Shown here: positions 14,301-24,732 of the stretch, piece by piece
Layout of the letters: each line of letters begins with the position of its first letter
Position numbering within the stretch: position 1 is the first letter of the stretch
Assembly: GCF_037975245.1 (NCBI RefSeq)
Contig: NC_092570.1
Location: forward strand, 2,747,501-2,811,500
Direction: 5' to 3'
Source: Apostichopus japonicus
Lineage: Eukaryota > Echinodermata > Holothuroidea > Aspidochirotida > Stichopodidae
DNA: 64,000 nucleotides
Program-made: the position numbers and the translations under genes
Notes under the pieces: model-generated
Seen by the model: the letters and a program-made list of their open reading frames with translations, nothing else
Database searches by the model: none
Told to the model about the DNA's origin: nothing

Positions 14301-17300
14301 GAACGACCTGGCTCTCCATACTCCCTGACAACACTTTCTTGTTTATATATCAGGAAGAAAGAAAAACACTTAGAAATATTTATCACAATATTTTATTTCC
14401 TATTTTACAACTAAGAGTCGCTGACCTTCAACATACATGTATGAGGACCAAATGAATGATTTTAAGTACATTTGACAGTTAAGTATATGGATCAAACTTT
14501 CTTAACGGTGCATTTTCTTCCGTGCAGATCAAAAGGAAATCAACCCCTGATTCCAGGCACGATGAAAGATCAGAGAATAAATCAATTATTTAATTTACAA
14601 ATTATCAAATTTAAAAAAATTTATCAAATTTGAAAAAATTCCAAAGTTGCTACTTTTGTTTCTTTTATTGAATGCACAATCTCTGTAGTCCAATACATAT
14701 AGAGTATGAATCCATATATATCCTTTTTTATATAACATGCGTTACTTTTTCACTATCGTCTGTTAGTACCTTTATACATTAAAAAGGTTTGGGGACTCTT
14801 GAAAAAAAAGGCTTAATTGGCAGTGTTAATAGAAACAAGGCTCTGAGCTGTAATCACTAATGGAAAATGATGGCATTAGATCAGCAAATTTTCTTTTCTC
14901 ACATATTAATTCTTAGATAAAATAGTAAAACGTCTTGACTTCCATATTTCGGCATTTGGTTTTGAAGCGTGAATATGATGGGACATTCTTGGAGAATAAT
15001 CTTTTTATAACAATGACAAATACAACTGCCTGGATATAAATAATGTTTACTGAATTTCCTACCAGCATTTTTGCAAAGTCCTTGTTTTCTGAGAGGAATC
15101 CATACCCTGGGTGAACCTGCAGAAGATGGTAACATGCAATTACGTAGAGTATCACTTTAGTTTACTTTAATTTGTAAAGGTCTCAAACTGCATCACAAGG
15201 AATTATCAACCCTTAGTTATTTAATACCAAACATTTCCTCATAAAGTTATATATACATCTTAAATTGGTCATTTTCATTGTAGAATGGTGAAATATTAAA
15301 TACTAAAAAAAAACAAAAACAAAAACAAAAAGATTTTGTTAAAATTAGCAATATAACAGAACAGACAAGACAAGGCTATTAAATTTCATACTATGGACAG
15401 ATATCAGCAGAAATCTTTTACTTTGAAGGTTAAAAATTGGTCGACTTACAGCCTGAGCGCCTGTTTGTTTGATAGCCTTCATGACATTTTCCATCTTGTT
15501 ATAACTTTCCCCTGTTGGTGGTGGACCGACACAGACTGCCTCATCTGCCATTTCAACATGCAGCTGCAAATAAGAGTAGATAGAGCCCTGACTGTATAGT
15601 CTGGATAAGGGATTTGGAATGAACGTGAGCAATTAATGCTTTAAACTTAAACCATAATGTCAACAGTTTGAATCCCCTTCAAGTGAAACCTTTCTTTCCT
15701 TTCTCCAGTTTGCGTGATTTGACTGAAGTAGCAGGTAAAAGGTTTCCAGCCATTTCCCCCCCAGATTTGTTATATTTTCTTTAAGCTTTAATTAATACCA
15801 AAAGATAGTTCGCAAATATAAGTGAAACCTTTCTTTCCATTCACCAATTTTAAACATTTCTTGCATGATTTGACTGAAGTATAGTGAGCGGGTTTAAGGT
15901 TTTTAGAAATGTTTTAATTTTCAGATACATTAAGTTTTCTCTAAGCTTGAGAATTATGCCACCAGATTTTTCACAAATTTAATTCAAAATGTTCAGCTTT
16001 TAATCTTTAAAAGTCTCAATAACAATTTAACTATCTGTTTTTTATGTATTGAAGGAATAAAACACATGCTAAAATACCTCATATAATGTTTAACTACTGG
16101 CATGATGAACATTTAAAATATCTTTCCCTCACCAATACATCCTAATTCAATATGAAGAGCATTGTTAACTAATATTTCTTAAACTCACTCATAATCAACT
16201 ATAGTAACTACTACTGTAAATTGTTTTGAGATAATCTTTTCTGGTAAATTCTGGTATTAACAAGAGGATCAAACATGCCTGACAAAAGCTAACAAGAAGA
16301 GCAAAAAGAAATAAAAGCCAGAATGGCTTGGTGGAGTGAATTGATCACAACCCTGTCTACTGAAATAAACCTGCTAAACCCTGTCAACAGAACTGTCATA
16401 AAAATGGCATACAAGACGAATGCCTTTGTGTGATCTAGTACTAGGTTTCCAAACAATGAGCAAAAATTCAGTGACAGTAGCTATAATATTAAGGTAAATC
16501 ACTGACTTTGCAAAACAATTTTATTCCAACTTTAAACAAAGTTTCTAAAGTAGCAAATAGAAAAAAGGGTGCTCGATTAAAGTATGGAGCCAAACATGGT
16601 AAGGAAAAAATAAATGGAAGGAGGAAAAGGTAGAATAACTAGTGGTACCATAAAGACTATACCAGGGTGACAAAAACACAAACCAGACTACAGAGTGTTG
16701 GAGTGAGAAGAAACAGAATATATACTGCAGTATCAGAAATCTTACCGATTGTGCATCTGCCTCGCTGTAAATGGCGACAGATTTGATGCCCATCTCCCGA
16801 CATGTCTTCATGACACGGCAGGCAATTTCTCCTCTGTTCGCGATGAGAATCTTGTCAAATTTCTGCAGTAAGAAAAGGTATATAAGCAGTTATTTTCAAA
16901 TGTCAAATAATGAAGTCCTTTCGAAAAATATAAACACATGAAGACTGTACACAAAAGAAAAATCTTACCTCTTCATTTGGGTCAAATGTTGTTGTGGTAT
17001 AGATTGAGTAAAGCCTTGCTTTTGAGTGGCCAGCCGAGAGATATGGTACCACCTGTAAATCAAGAATAAAAGAAAGCAGTTGAGATATTAGGTTGACAGG
17101 TCTGCTGCACCAGACGTGCAGCCTCAATAATTATGTTACAACTGACAAGCTGAAAAAAGGCTTATATAGGTTGAATTTCCCACCAGTCATGGACAGGACT
17201 TTTTCCTACAGCGGCAACTAGGTGAGTACTGTTTTTGTTAGTAATGATATAATATGATGTATGTTTATTGGAATAAACAGACAAACTGAAAAGAAGTTCG

Positions 17301-18194
17301 AAAGGATCACATTGTTTCTATTAGCCTAAAAATTCATACCAACCTAACTTTTTGTATTTGAATACTGTAATTTAAGTCACAGATAGCTATCCCCTCCCTC
17401 CCTTGGATGTGCATACATATTGTGATAGGATACATCAGACTGAGTAAACCTACTGAGTATACTGCTGCACACATTAAACAAGTTCTCTGTTTTCAGTCAG
17501 AAATTAAAGATTAACACACGGTTTGTATGGCAGAAGTACTAATGGCAGAAACTAATTGGGGCAGAAACTAACATGTCTTAAATACTATGTATCCTTAGAA
17601 CCTTTTCCTTTTTCTCTACGTTAATAATGTAACACTTTGTGCCTTGACGAAGAATTACAGCTTAATTAAACAATACCCCACAACTCTTGAAGTCACAGAT
17701 AATGACCAGAAGTGCCTATATTTAGTATACAATGTATTTTTGTTTTCAGAAAGTCCTGTGTGTGAGTTGCAGGGTATTCTGCAATTTCTATGGCCTTATT
17801 TGGAGCTATGATGGAAACAGAGATAATGCCTAGCATAGGCCTATGCAGTGTGTAGCCTATTGTTTGTTCAGTTTACCACAGAAATATTTCTGATAATTCC
17901 GAATGACACTTAGACGAGTCTTCGCGGAACTCGTCACCTATAATATATAGTGCACACAGGTGTAACTACGTACAGTTAAGCCAGTCAGAAATGAACACAA
18001 TGATGTGTTAACACGTAGGCTAGGCCTATATCAGTGAGAGAACACGTTAGGACATGACACCGAGAGTCCTCCACATATTTGAAACAGATTAAATATTGGA
18101 CAAAAACATGTGGGGAACAACATGTCACCTTTGCCATCAGCAAATTGCGATGGAACCCTCTCGTCAGAGACGAGGAACACCCTCTAACAGCCAT
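2342..18194 (-). CDS. PCCA: Propionyl-CoA carboxylase alpha subunit, mitochondrial (21 exons)
   Basis: Biotin-dependent subunit of propionyl-CoA carboxylase, which makes methylmalonyl-CoA from propionyl-CoA, ATP and bicarbonate in the mitochondrial matrix. Exons in transcript order: 18194-18129, 17052-16969, 16862-16746, 15563-15450, 15116-15063, 13852-13684, 13297-13219, 12606-12504, 12265-12171, 11775-11693, 10933-10866, 10214-10071, 9675-9532, 9173-9098, 8287-8177, 7861-7759, 7057-6955, 6339-6241, 4420-4226, 3666-3589, 2410-2342. All junctions are GT-AG and the frame stays open: 2154 nt, 717 aa (human PCCA is 728). A basic N-terminus fits a transit peptide. The biotin carboxylase domain starts near residue 51 ([14 protein letters not shown]), with the ATP-grasp glycine loop [10 protein letters not shown] at 208-217 and [11 protein letters not shown] at 338-348. 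The PCCA-type linker is followed by the biotinyl domain; EAMKM at 680-684 makes Lys683 the biotin site, 34 residues from the end as in human. An upstream in-frame ATG at 18302 is an alternative start. Confidence 0.95.
3133..3447 (+). mobile_element. tRNA-derived SINE in PCCA intron 20
   Basis: A tRNA-like head at 3133-3200 carries a B-box-like GGTTCGATTCC at 3184-3194. A body follows with the phrases GTGTCCTTGGGCAAGATGC and TAAAGCGCTTTGAGA, ending in AAGCGCTATATAGAAA and a short TA tail. This head-body-tail order is typical of tRNA SINEs of marine invertebrates. It lies antisense to PCCA, in the intron between the exons ending at 3589 and starting at 2410. Confidence 0.75.
4561..5472. mobile_element. 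hAT-like non-autonomous element with subterminal GGTTGTCCGA repeats (PCCA intron 18)
   Basis: The ends are CAGGGCTCAA and TTGAACCCTG, a short terminal inverted repeat of hAT style. Both subterminal zones carry repeated GGTTGTCC/GGACAACC words, including the palindrome GGTTGTCC-TTC-GGACAACC near 4588. Subterminal repeats of this kind often bind hAT transposases. The flanking direct repeat is weak (TTGAT on both sides rather than 8 bp). No transposase ORF is present; the ORFs inside are short and unrecognised. Confidence 0.5.
9238..9610. repeat. Minisatellite with partial copies of PCCA exon 13
   Basis: Short units of the type CACACTATCCACACTGTCC and CTCTCTAACACACTATCCA alternate with copies of the 3' part of PCCA exon 13. 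The real exon end and donor (9532 and the bases below it) are repeated 167 bases away, at about 9357-9430, with the donor sequence intact. A third, shorter copy lies near 9238-9268. The exon itself contains CCACTGTCCACTCTAACA, so the minisatellite seems to have grown out of coding sequence. Confidence 0.8.
10255..10580. repeat. Two diverged direct copies in PCCA intron 11
   Basis: A block near 10276-10380 (GAGCTTGAATGTAAGGTTTC, then GGGCATCTCTCC) recurs near 10508-10600 (GGGCTTGAACATAAGGTTTC, then TGGCATCTCCGG). The copies are about 230 bases apart and clearly diverged. No coding capacity is visible. A run of 12 or more G follows the second copy at about 10598. Confidence 0.55.
10967..11640. 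repeat. Minisatellite, about 35-bp units, in PCCA intron 10
   Basis: Tandem, imperfect units containing ACAATGAAYACATA and GTGAACCTAAACCTTA repeat roughly twenty times between PCCA exons 10 and 11. A higher-order pattern is visible: the block near 11100-11200 recurs near 11220-11320. It is purely intronic and carries no long ORF. Confidence 0.85.
12735..12910. repeat. Tandem repeat of about 57 bp, three-plus copies, in PCCA intron 8
   Basis: Units built of TTTCAATCCTCTYTCAATCA, CACCTGGTCT and TTTACTTATTCTGG repeat three to four times. The overlapping ORFs here (12662-13060, 12739-12936) are by-products of the repeat. Confidence 0.75.
13443..13647. mobile_element. hAT-type MITE in PCCA intron 6
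   Basis: The 205-bp element has terminal inverted repeats CAGGGACGTCGCTA and TAGCTACGTCCCTG (one mismatch in 14). It is flanked by CTGACATG and CTGACAAG, a 7/8 match, which fits the 8-bp target duplication of hAT transposons. Internal G and C runs are partly complementary. No coding sequence is present. Confidence 0.8.
15651..15975. repeat. Two tandem diverged copies of about 165 bp in PCCA intron 3
   Basis: GTGAAACCTTTCTTTCC, then GTGATTTGACTGAAGTA, then TTTTCTTTAAGCTT occur first at about 15685-15790 and again, diverged, at 15825-15950. It lies between PCCA exons 4 and 3 and has no coding potential. Confidence 0.6.
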
Positions 18195-18554
18195 TTTCAG
18201 TTGCAATGTAGTGGCAGTGGGATGGGTCCCGTAAATAGCATGTGTTGTCAATCCTAAAGATGTCAATTTTGAATTGAAGTTAGTTCGTTGAAAACATACC
18301 AAAATTCAACTCGGGAAGTAAGTGACGAGGACGCAATAACTTATTAATAAGTCCAACGATATCAAATGAATATTGGGGTCGGAAGAGATCGAAGGAATAG
18401 GAAGGGGATTGGGGGGGGGGGGGGTTGTTACTCTGAATCTAGGAGGTGAGTAGCAGGCTTGTAAACAGCACTGTCGGTTGGGGAGGGTGAAGATGACAGT
18501 CCCGATTTCATGTTTCAATTTTTGACGATATATTGTAAAAACATACTAATCTGT
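18195..18554. other. 5' flank of PCCA
   Basis: This holds the presumed PCCA promoter and 5' UTR on the minus strand. The reading frame stays open upstream of the ATG at 18194 back to another ATG at 18302, so the transcript start decides which is used. A run of G (about 18411-18424) and no obvious TATA box were seen. No other feature is supported. Confidence 0.35.
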
Positions 18555-19490
18555 GTTCTATTTTGACTGGCTAAACAGCAAGCAACCTTAATTACTCCCG
18601 GAAGTTGATCATAATTAATATTTAGGTGGTCTGTGATAGCATTATCGAACATGTTTTTGCTTAGGTCTTAATGTTCTCTGTATGATTAAAATTCATCACT
18701 ATGCATCTGATCAGTCTTTGTGACTTCCTCTGTCAGTGGATAGATGATGCATACGTCATAAAATGATAGAAAAAAGAAAGACTTTTTCAACTTAATTGAT
18801 ATCACTACGTACTAGCCTGTTTCCACATATGCTTTCATGACAACAACAAAAATCAACAATTGTTTTTTAAATTGTTTTATATCCAACGCAGAACACACCT
18901 ACAATGACATGTTTTCGACTACATAACTTCCATATGCGACTATGAATTGCATGATGATTACCTAAGTATAGTGCAGAAATTTCCAGCTATTTTGGCCAAC
19001 GATAGACATTAGCCAGAGGACCATTTCGTCTTGGCGTCTACTGTCATTACAAGCGCTGCAGATAACAAGATATTTCCTCACAGCAGTTGATTGATGGATG
19101 GTAACCTTGGGGTCAGCTACAAGTTTGTTCACAGAACAAGGGTTGGATCGAGCGACCTATTAATTGTACAGTTTCTTACACATAACTCAACGGCTGATGT
19201 AATATTCAGTTCCCAGTACGTTAAAAACTACTACACATACAGTAGGCATATGTGTAACTCTAACACAAACAGCGATAGAGCAGGATCAGTTATAACAACT
19301 GTCTTTTCAAGAAACTCTACCAGATAGAAATCACCAGTCGATACATTGTCCATAAGTTCTCTAAAGGAAGAACTGTATATTTTCAATATCAGTGAATTTC
19401 GCAACAAAAGGAATGTAACTTTGCGGTGAGCATTGTGAGCAACTTGTACGTATATCGTGTGATGTCAACCGGGTAAGGATTGTTATTTTA
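18555..19490. repeat. Segmental duplication, copy 1
   Basis: About 0.9 kb matches 23250-24170 in the same orientation with moderate divergence and small indels. Shared stretches include ACTATGCATCTGATCAGT, GTCATAAAATGATAGAAAAA, ACGATAGACATTAGCCAGAG and GAAACTCTACCAGATAGAAA, ending in GTCAACCGGGTAAGGAT. No gene is recognised in either copy. The CGG|GTAAGGAT end resembles a splice donor, so the block could be a duplicated promoter plus untranslated first exon; that is inference. Confidence 0.75.
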
Positions 19491-19899
19491 AGTTTATGCT
19501 TAGCGGTTTGACAAATATCATGTATAAGAATGTGATCAACGGACTTCCCTTTCCTCTTTTAAGTGGATAAGAGGTTTCCTACTTCCACTTATGACTTATC
19601 AGTATTCAGAAGGGTAATACTGTTGCCATTACCACGTACGTTATGTGGTATGATGTTCTGTACTTGACTTCAGTACGCATTTTCCCCAGTTGCTATATTA
19701 GTCAAGTGATTCCATATAAACTTCTATAACTTGTAGATAATACTGTTGTTGGTTTATCCTTGAAATATCCCGGAACATGCGCAAATGGGTGGGGACGGCC
19801 AATATGCCATAGATGGTTCAGTCGGCAGAGTTTTACAGTCATCTGAGGAAGATTTAGACAACTGCTACGGGTGTATACAGCACCAAAATGAAGAGTATT

Positions 19900-22175
19900 A
19901 TTGGTTCCTTGCTTTAGCAAAAGGAACCTATGCAGTCAGGTTGGCGTGTGTGTGTATGCGTGTATGCATGTATGTATGTGTGTGTGTGTCTGTGACACTT
20001 GCTTGGGTACGCTGTATCTCAATAAGGGAATGTTGGATTGAGGCCAAACTTGGACTATAGATCCGCCATATAGAGAAGGTGTGCCCTATTGTTTTTGGTG
20101 CCCACAAAGGTCACCAAAGGTCAGTTATGGTCCAAAAACCGAAAATATTAAAACTGCCATAACTCCCAGTGCAAATGTGTGACAAGATTGATATTTTGGG
20201 ACAAGTTGTGAACTGGTTAGGGGAGCATTTTCAAACTTAACGGTCATGTGATCCGAGATCACCAAAGGTCAATTAATGATAAAAAACTAGTATTTTTGCG
20301 ATAACTTGAGAACGAAATGTCCGTTAGGGTTGGGAGTTGCTTCAATGCTATCCAATTGTCGACCCGCAACTGCATGGGTGACCCTTGACCTCAATTTGAC
20401 CTCTGGTGACCTTTACGTGTTTTGGGGGATTTTTACAGTTTTGATGCTATTTTCAGATGTCAAAGGTACCTTTTGATCATAAATGTCAATAGGTTGACCC
20501 CGTGTGACCTTTATGTGCGAAGTTATATGGGGTCAAAGTTTTTCGGTCGGAGTTAGGATGGTTGTACAGACTTTTCGTTTTGTTTTTTGGAATCAGGAGA
20601 TTAAACTACATCTGAAACCAAGGTCAAAAGGTCAAAGGTCACATTAGAAAAATGTGCTTATTTTGGGAGGAAACGAGCAAAAAAGAAAATGTTTGGTTTT
20701 GATGCTAGATTTGGATATCAAAGGTACCTTCCGATCAAAAATGTCAATTGGTTGACACCCGTGTGACCTTCGTGTGCGAAGTTATACGAGGTCAAAGTTA
20801 ATTTTCACACATTTAATGCAACAACTCCCAGTTCCAAAGTGTGACATGGTTGATATTTTTGGACAAGTTGCAAATGGTATAGGGAAATATTTTCAAACTT
20901 AACGGTCATGTGATCCGAGGTCACCAAAGGTCAATTAATGTCAAAAAAACTAGTATTTTGGGGGTAGAAAATGGGCAAAGAAAAAAATGTTTGAATTTTT
21001 ATAGTTTGATGCTCTAATTTAGGTCTCATCAATCAAAAATGTCAATAAGTTGACCTTCGGGTGACCTTTGTATGTTAAGTTATATGAGGTCAAAGTTAAT
21101 TTTCAGACATTTAGTGTAATAACTCCCAGTGACAAGGTGTTACACAGTTGATATTTTGAGACAAGTTGCAAATGGTATAGGGGAATATTTTCAAACTTAA
21201 GGGTCATGTGATCCGAGGTCACCAAAGGTCAATTAATGATAAAAAAACTAGTATTTTTGCGATAACTTGAGAACAAATTGTCCGTTAGGGTTGGGAGTTG
21301 CTTCAATGTAATCCAATTGTCGACCCGCATCTGGGTGACCCTTGACCTCAATTTGACCTCTGGTGACCTTTTCGTGTTTTGTGGATTTTTACAGTTTTGA
21401 TGCTATTTTCAGATGTTAAAGGTACCTTCTGATCATAAATGTCAATGGGTTGACCCCCATGTGACCTTCGTGTGCGAAGTTATATGAGGTCAAAGTTAAT
21501 TTTCACACATTTAATGCAATTTACTCCCAGTGCCAAGGTGTGACAAGGTTTATTTTTTTGGACAAGTTGCAAATGGTATAGGGGAATATTTTCAAACTTA
21601 ACGGTCATGTGTTCCAACGTCACCAAAGGTCAGCTAATGTTAAAAAAGTAGTATTTTGGGGGGAGAAAATGGGCAAAGAAAAAATGTTTGAATTTTTACA
21701 GTCATGCTCTATTTAGGTCTCACCGATCAAAAATGTCAATTGGTTGACCTTCGGGTGACCTTTGTGTGTGAAGTTATGTATAGAAGTTCCCAAATTATTT
21801 TTTTTTAATTTAATGCAATGCCAAGGTGTGACATGGTTGATATTTTGGGACAAGTTGTGAACGGGTGGTGGAACATTTTGAAACTTAAAGGTAATGTCAT
21901 CTGAGGTCACCAATGTTATCATATCTGTTGACACGCTTGTAGGTCTCTTATATTTCTAACATTTTCGACGCCATATTTAGATCTCAAAAGTGCCTTTTGA
22001 TCCAAAATCCGATCACATTTTGGGATCACAAAAGTGTTGGCTATAGTGTTGGTTACTTTATGGGAACATGTAGGACCACAATTACTTGGACTATTTGAGC
22101 CCAATCTTGCTTGATAATATTATGTGTATTGTCATATACCCCAAGCAAGGAACCACAGTGCCCTTGGGCTCTTGT
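19900..22175. repeat. 2.3-kb repeat element rich in AGGTCA-like motifs
   Basis: The ends carry an inverted word: GGTTCCTTGCTT at 19902 and AAGCAAGGAACC near 22142. The interior is built of imperfect direct repeats: ACGGTCATGTGATCCGAGGT or close variants recur near 20241, 20901, 21201, 21601 and 21889, and a larger block near 20280-20540 recurs near 21240-21500. Dozens of GGTCA, AGGTCA and TGACC words occur, including AGGTCAAAAGGTCAAAGGTCA at about 20621-20641. No ORF of note is present. It lies between the two segmental-duplication copies. Confidence 0.65.
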
Positions 22176-23249
22176 TAGATATTGCTTTAGAGGTAATTAA
22201 AGTCCAACACATAATAAATATGCATAAGAACGTACAAGTTGACCTCTAAATATTGTTGTTTATTTTTTTTTTCTGGTGCAGGACGCCATACCCCTTACAT
22301 GGGAGTCGATTTCTACGTCCCGTAGGTTGCAACCTTCCTATATAAGCAAAAAAAATCTTGTCATCACCTGTGGTCCTTGCATATAGATTCAGGCATTATC
22401 TGAATCTAATTGGGATTCCTGATTATACGCAGTTGTGTCGGCAATCGGCATTGACCGATAAGGTTCTATCTGGAAATCGTTGAACAGCTTTAGTAAATTT
22501 AGGCTTTTCCTGTATATTTCCCTTGAGGTCTTTTTACTCCATAGTGTCCAACTTCATCTAATATGAGCTAAAAAATTGATCACGGAACAGCCTGAGTTAG
22601 ATTGTTAGGTAACTAGTCGAGAGTTCAATCGTATATTATTCATCGCCGACATAGTGAACACGAAAGCCATAATGTTTATTTTGCTGCAATATGAAACCAT
22701 CACCTTTCACAAAAACCGTTCTGATGTCACAAGAGTATCATTCGGATCTGCGAACGGGCGATGGTTTGTAAAAGTTTTGTGTCAGTAAGTGCAAGACCTC
22801 AATTAGATCCTTGGGGTCTTAGAGGTTATCTGAGGTCAACGAAGGTCAAACTCGGAAACCAATAAATCATAGCCATAATCTAATGCTAAATTTCGGCAAT
22901 TGACTCTGGCACGGAACAAAAGGGCAGGAAAGAGCTATCTATTTTGAACCTCTTATTCACGATGCATGTGGTGAACAAGATCAAGTTTTCAGTAAACAAC
23001 AATTGCTAAAATAAAGGACACCTTGAGATGGAGTGTCAGATAACAATTTGTCTTCCCTGAGGCTAAAGCGACACATTTAATGCACTCGTCAAATAATTGT
23101 CAGCCACTGGAAAAGCAGCAATGTACAATCGTTTCATTAAAAGGGTTATTCTCAGCGGTGGCAGATAATTAATGTTATGTCTGTCATGAAGAGAGAAATA
23201 TGACTGTCGTGTGTCTAACTTGAGGTATGCATGGTAAATTGGGTAAGCT
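22176..23249. other. Intergenic, nothing recognised
   Basis: About 1.1 kb of AT-rich sequence between the AGGTCA-rich repeat and copy 2 of the segmental duplication. I see no exon, RNA gene or repeat family in it. Confidence 0.4.
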
Positions 23250-24170
23250 ATATCGTGACTGGCTTAACAACGAGCAAACATTTATTACTCCAGTAAGTTA
23301 ATCATAATATAGGTGGTCTCTGATAGCATTATGGAACATGTTTCTGCTGAGGTTTTAATATCATTTTCATTGTGTGTTTAGAATTTCATCACTATGCATC
23401 TGATCAGTATTTGTGAGAAAATTATGTTCCTCTGTCAGTGGATAGACCATACATACGTCATAAAATGATAGAAAAAAGAAAGACATTTGCAACTTAATTA
23501 ATATCATTACATACTTGGCTGTTTCCAGATATGTTTGGATGACAACGACAAAAATCAACAATTCTTTTAAAAAAAAGTTTAATATCCAACGCAGAAACAC
23601 CTAGAATGACATGGTGTCGACTATATAATCCATTTGCGACTATGAATTGCATGATGTTAACTAAGTAAAACGCAGAAATTTCCAGTTATTTTGGCAAACG
23701 ATAGACATTAGCCAGAGGACCATTTCGTCTTGGTGTCATTGCAAGCGCTGCAGATAACAAGATATTTCCTCACCGCAGTTGATTGATGGATGGTTGTACA
23801 GCCGTCCATAACCTTGGGGTCAGCTACAAGTTTGTTCACAGAACAAGGAACTTTTGAAACATAAAGCAACGGCCGCTGCTGTATTCAGTTCCCAGTACGT
23901 TACAACTACTACACATAGGCCTACTCTGTATGTCAAACCAGAGAGGGACGTGCTCTAACAGTACCAACGATAGAGATATTACAACAGTCCTTTCAAGAAA
24001 CTCTACCAGATAGAAATCACCAGTAGACACATTGTCCATAAGTTCTCAAAAGGAAGAACTGGATATTTTCAATGTCAGTGAACTTCGCAAACAAAGGAAA
24101 TTGTAACTTTGCCGTGAGCATTGTCAGTGAACTTGTATTGTGTGTTGTCAACCGGGTAAGGATTTTGGGT
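23250..24170. repeat. Segmental duplication, copy 2
   Basis: Direct-orientation partner of 18555-19490. It lies immediately upstream of the zinc-finger gene and ends in the same GTCAACCGGGTAAGGATT motif. If that motif is used as a donor, an acceptor such as TTTTCTAATTTAG at 24661-24673 could join it to the zinc-finger exon as a 5' UTR. No coding sequence is recognised. Confidence 0.75.
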
Positions 24171-24328
24171 TTCGATGATAATCGTAACCAATTCAAAAAC
24201 CTTGTAAACGTGATATCTCCAGTAAGAAAGCATGATTACTTTTCATTCTTAATATGTTGATGCATTATAGTAAGTAGAAGAATCTTATGAAATGAATCTT
24301 ATCAAATATGTAAACACCATATCTCACC

Positions 24329-24429
<101 letters not shown>

Positions 24430-24459
24430 TGTCTGATGGCGTGTGTTGGAAAGTTAAGA

Positions 24460-24632
24460 ATATCCACAAGAAAAAAATGGAAAAAAATGATACTTTCATT
24501 TCCAACTTTATTACTTAGAACGTTAAATAGGTAACAAAATATTTCTAGCGTTTACACGGCTCTTCTTCAGTTGTACTAATGAAATGGAAGAAACTAGACT
24601 AGTATTTTCTTCATTTTTTTTCTTGTGGATAT
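24460..24632 (-). mobile_element. Short inverted-repeat element with hammerhead-like core
   Basis: The ends are imperfect inverted repeats of about 30 bp starting ATATCCACAAGAAAAAAA on the plus strand and mirrored at 24620-24632. Read on the minus strand the interior contains CTGAAGA (24570-24564), an AGAGC...GCT stem with loop, GAAA (24545-24542) and TATTTT, which can pair with AAAATA at 24608-24603. That is the order of a hammerhead ribozyme core, but the base expected to be U before the cleavage site is C and stem II is short. It is probably a decayed short retroelement. Confidence 0.5.
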
Positions 24633-24732
24633 ATATATATATATATATACATTTCAGTCATTTTCTAATTTAGCGACATGTTTTATTTTTTGTTCTTTTA
24701 TGAAAGGAGTAAACTGAAAACATACTGGAGAG

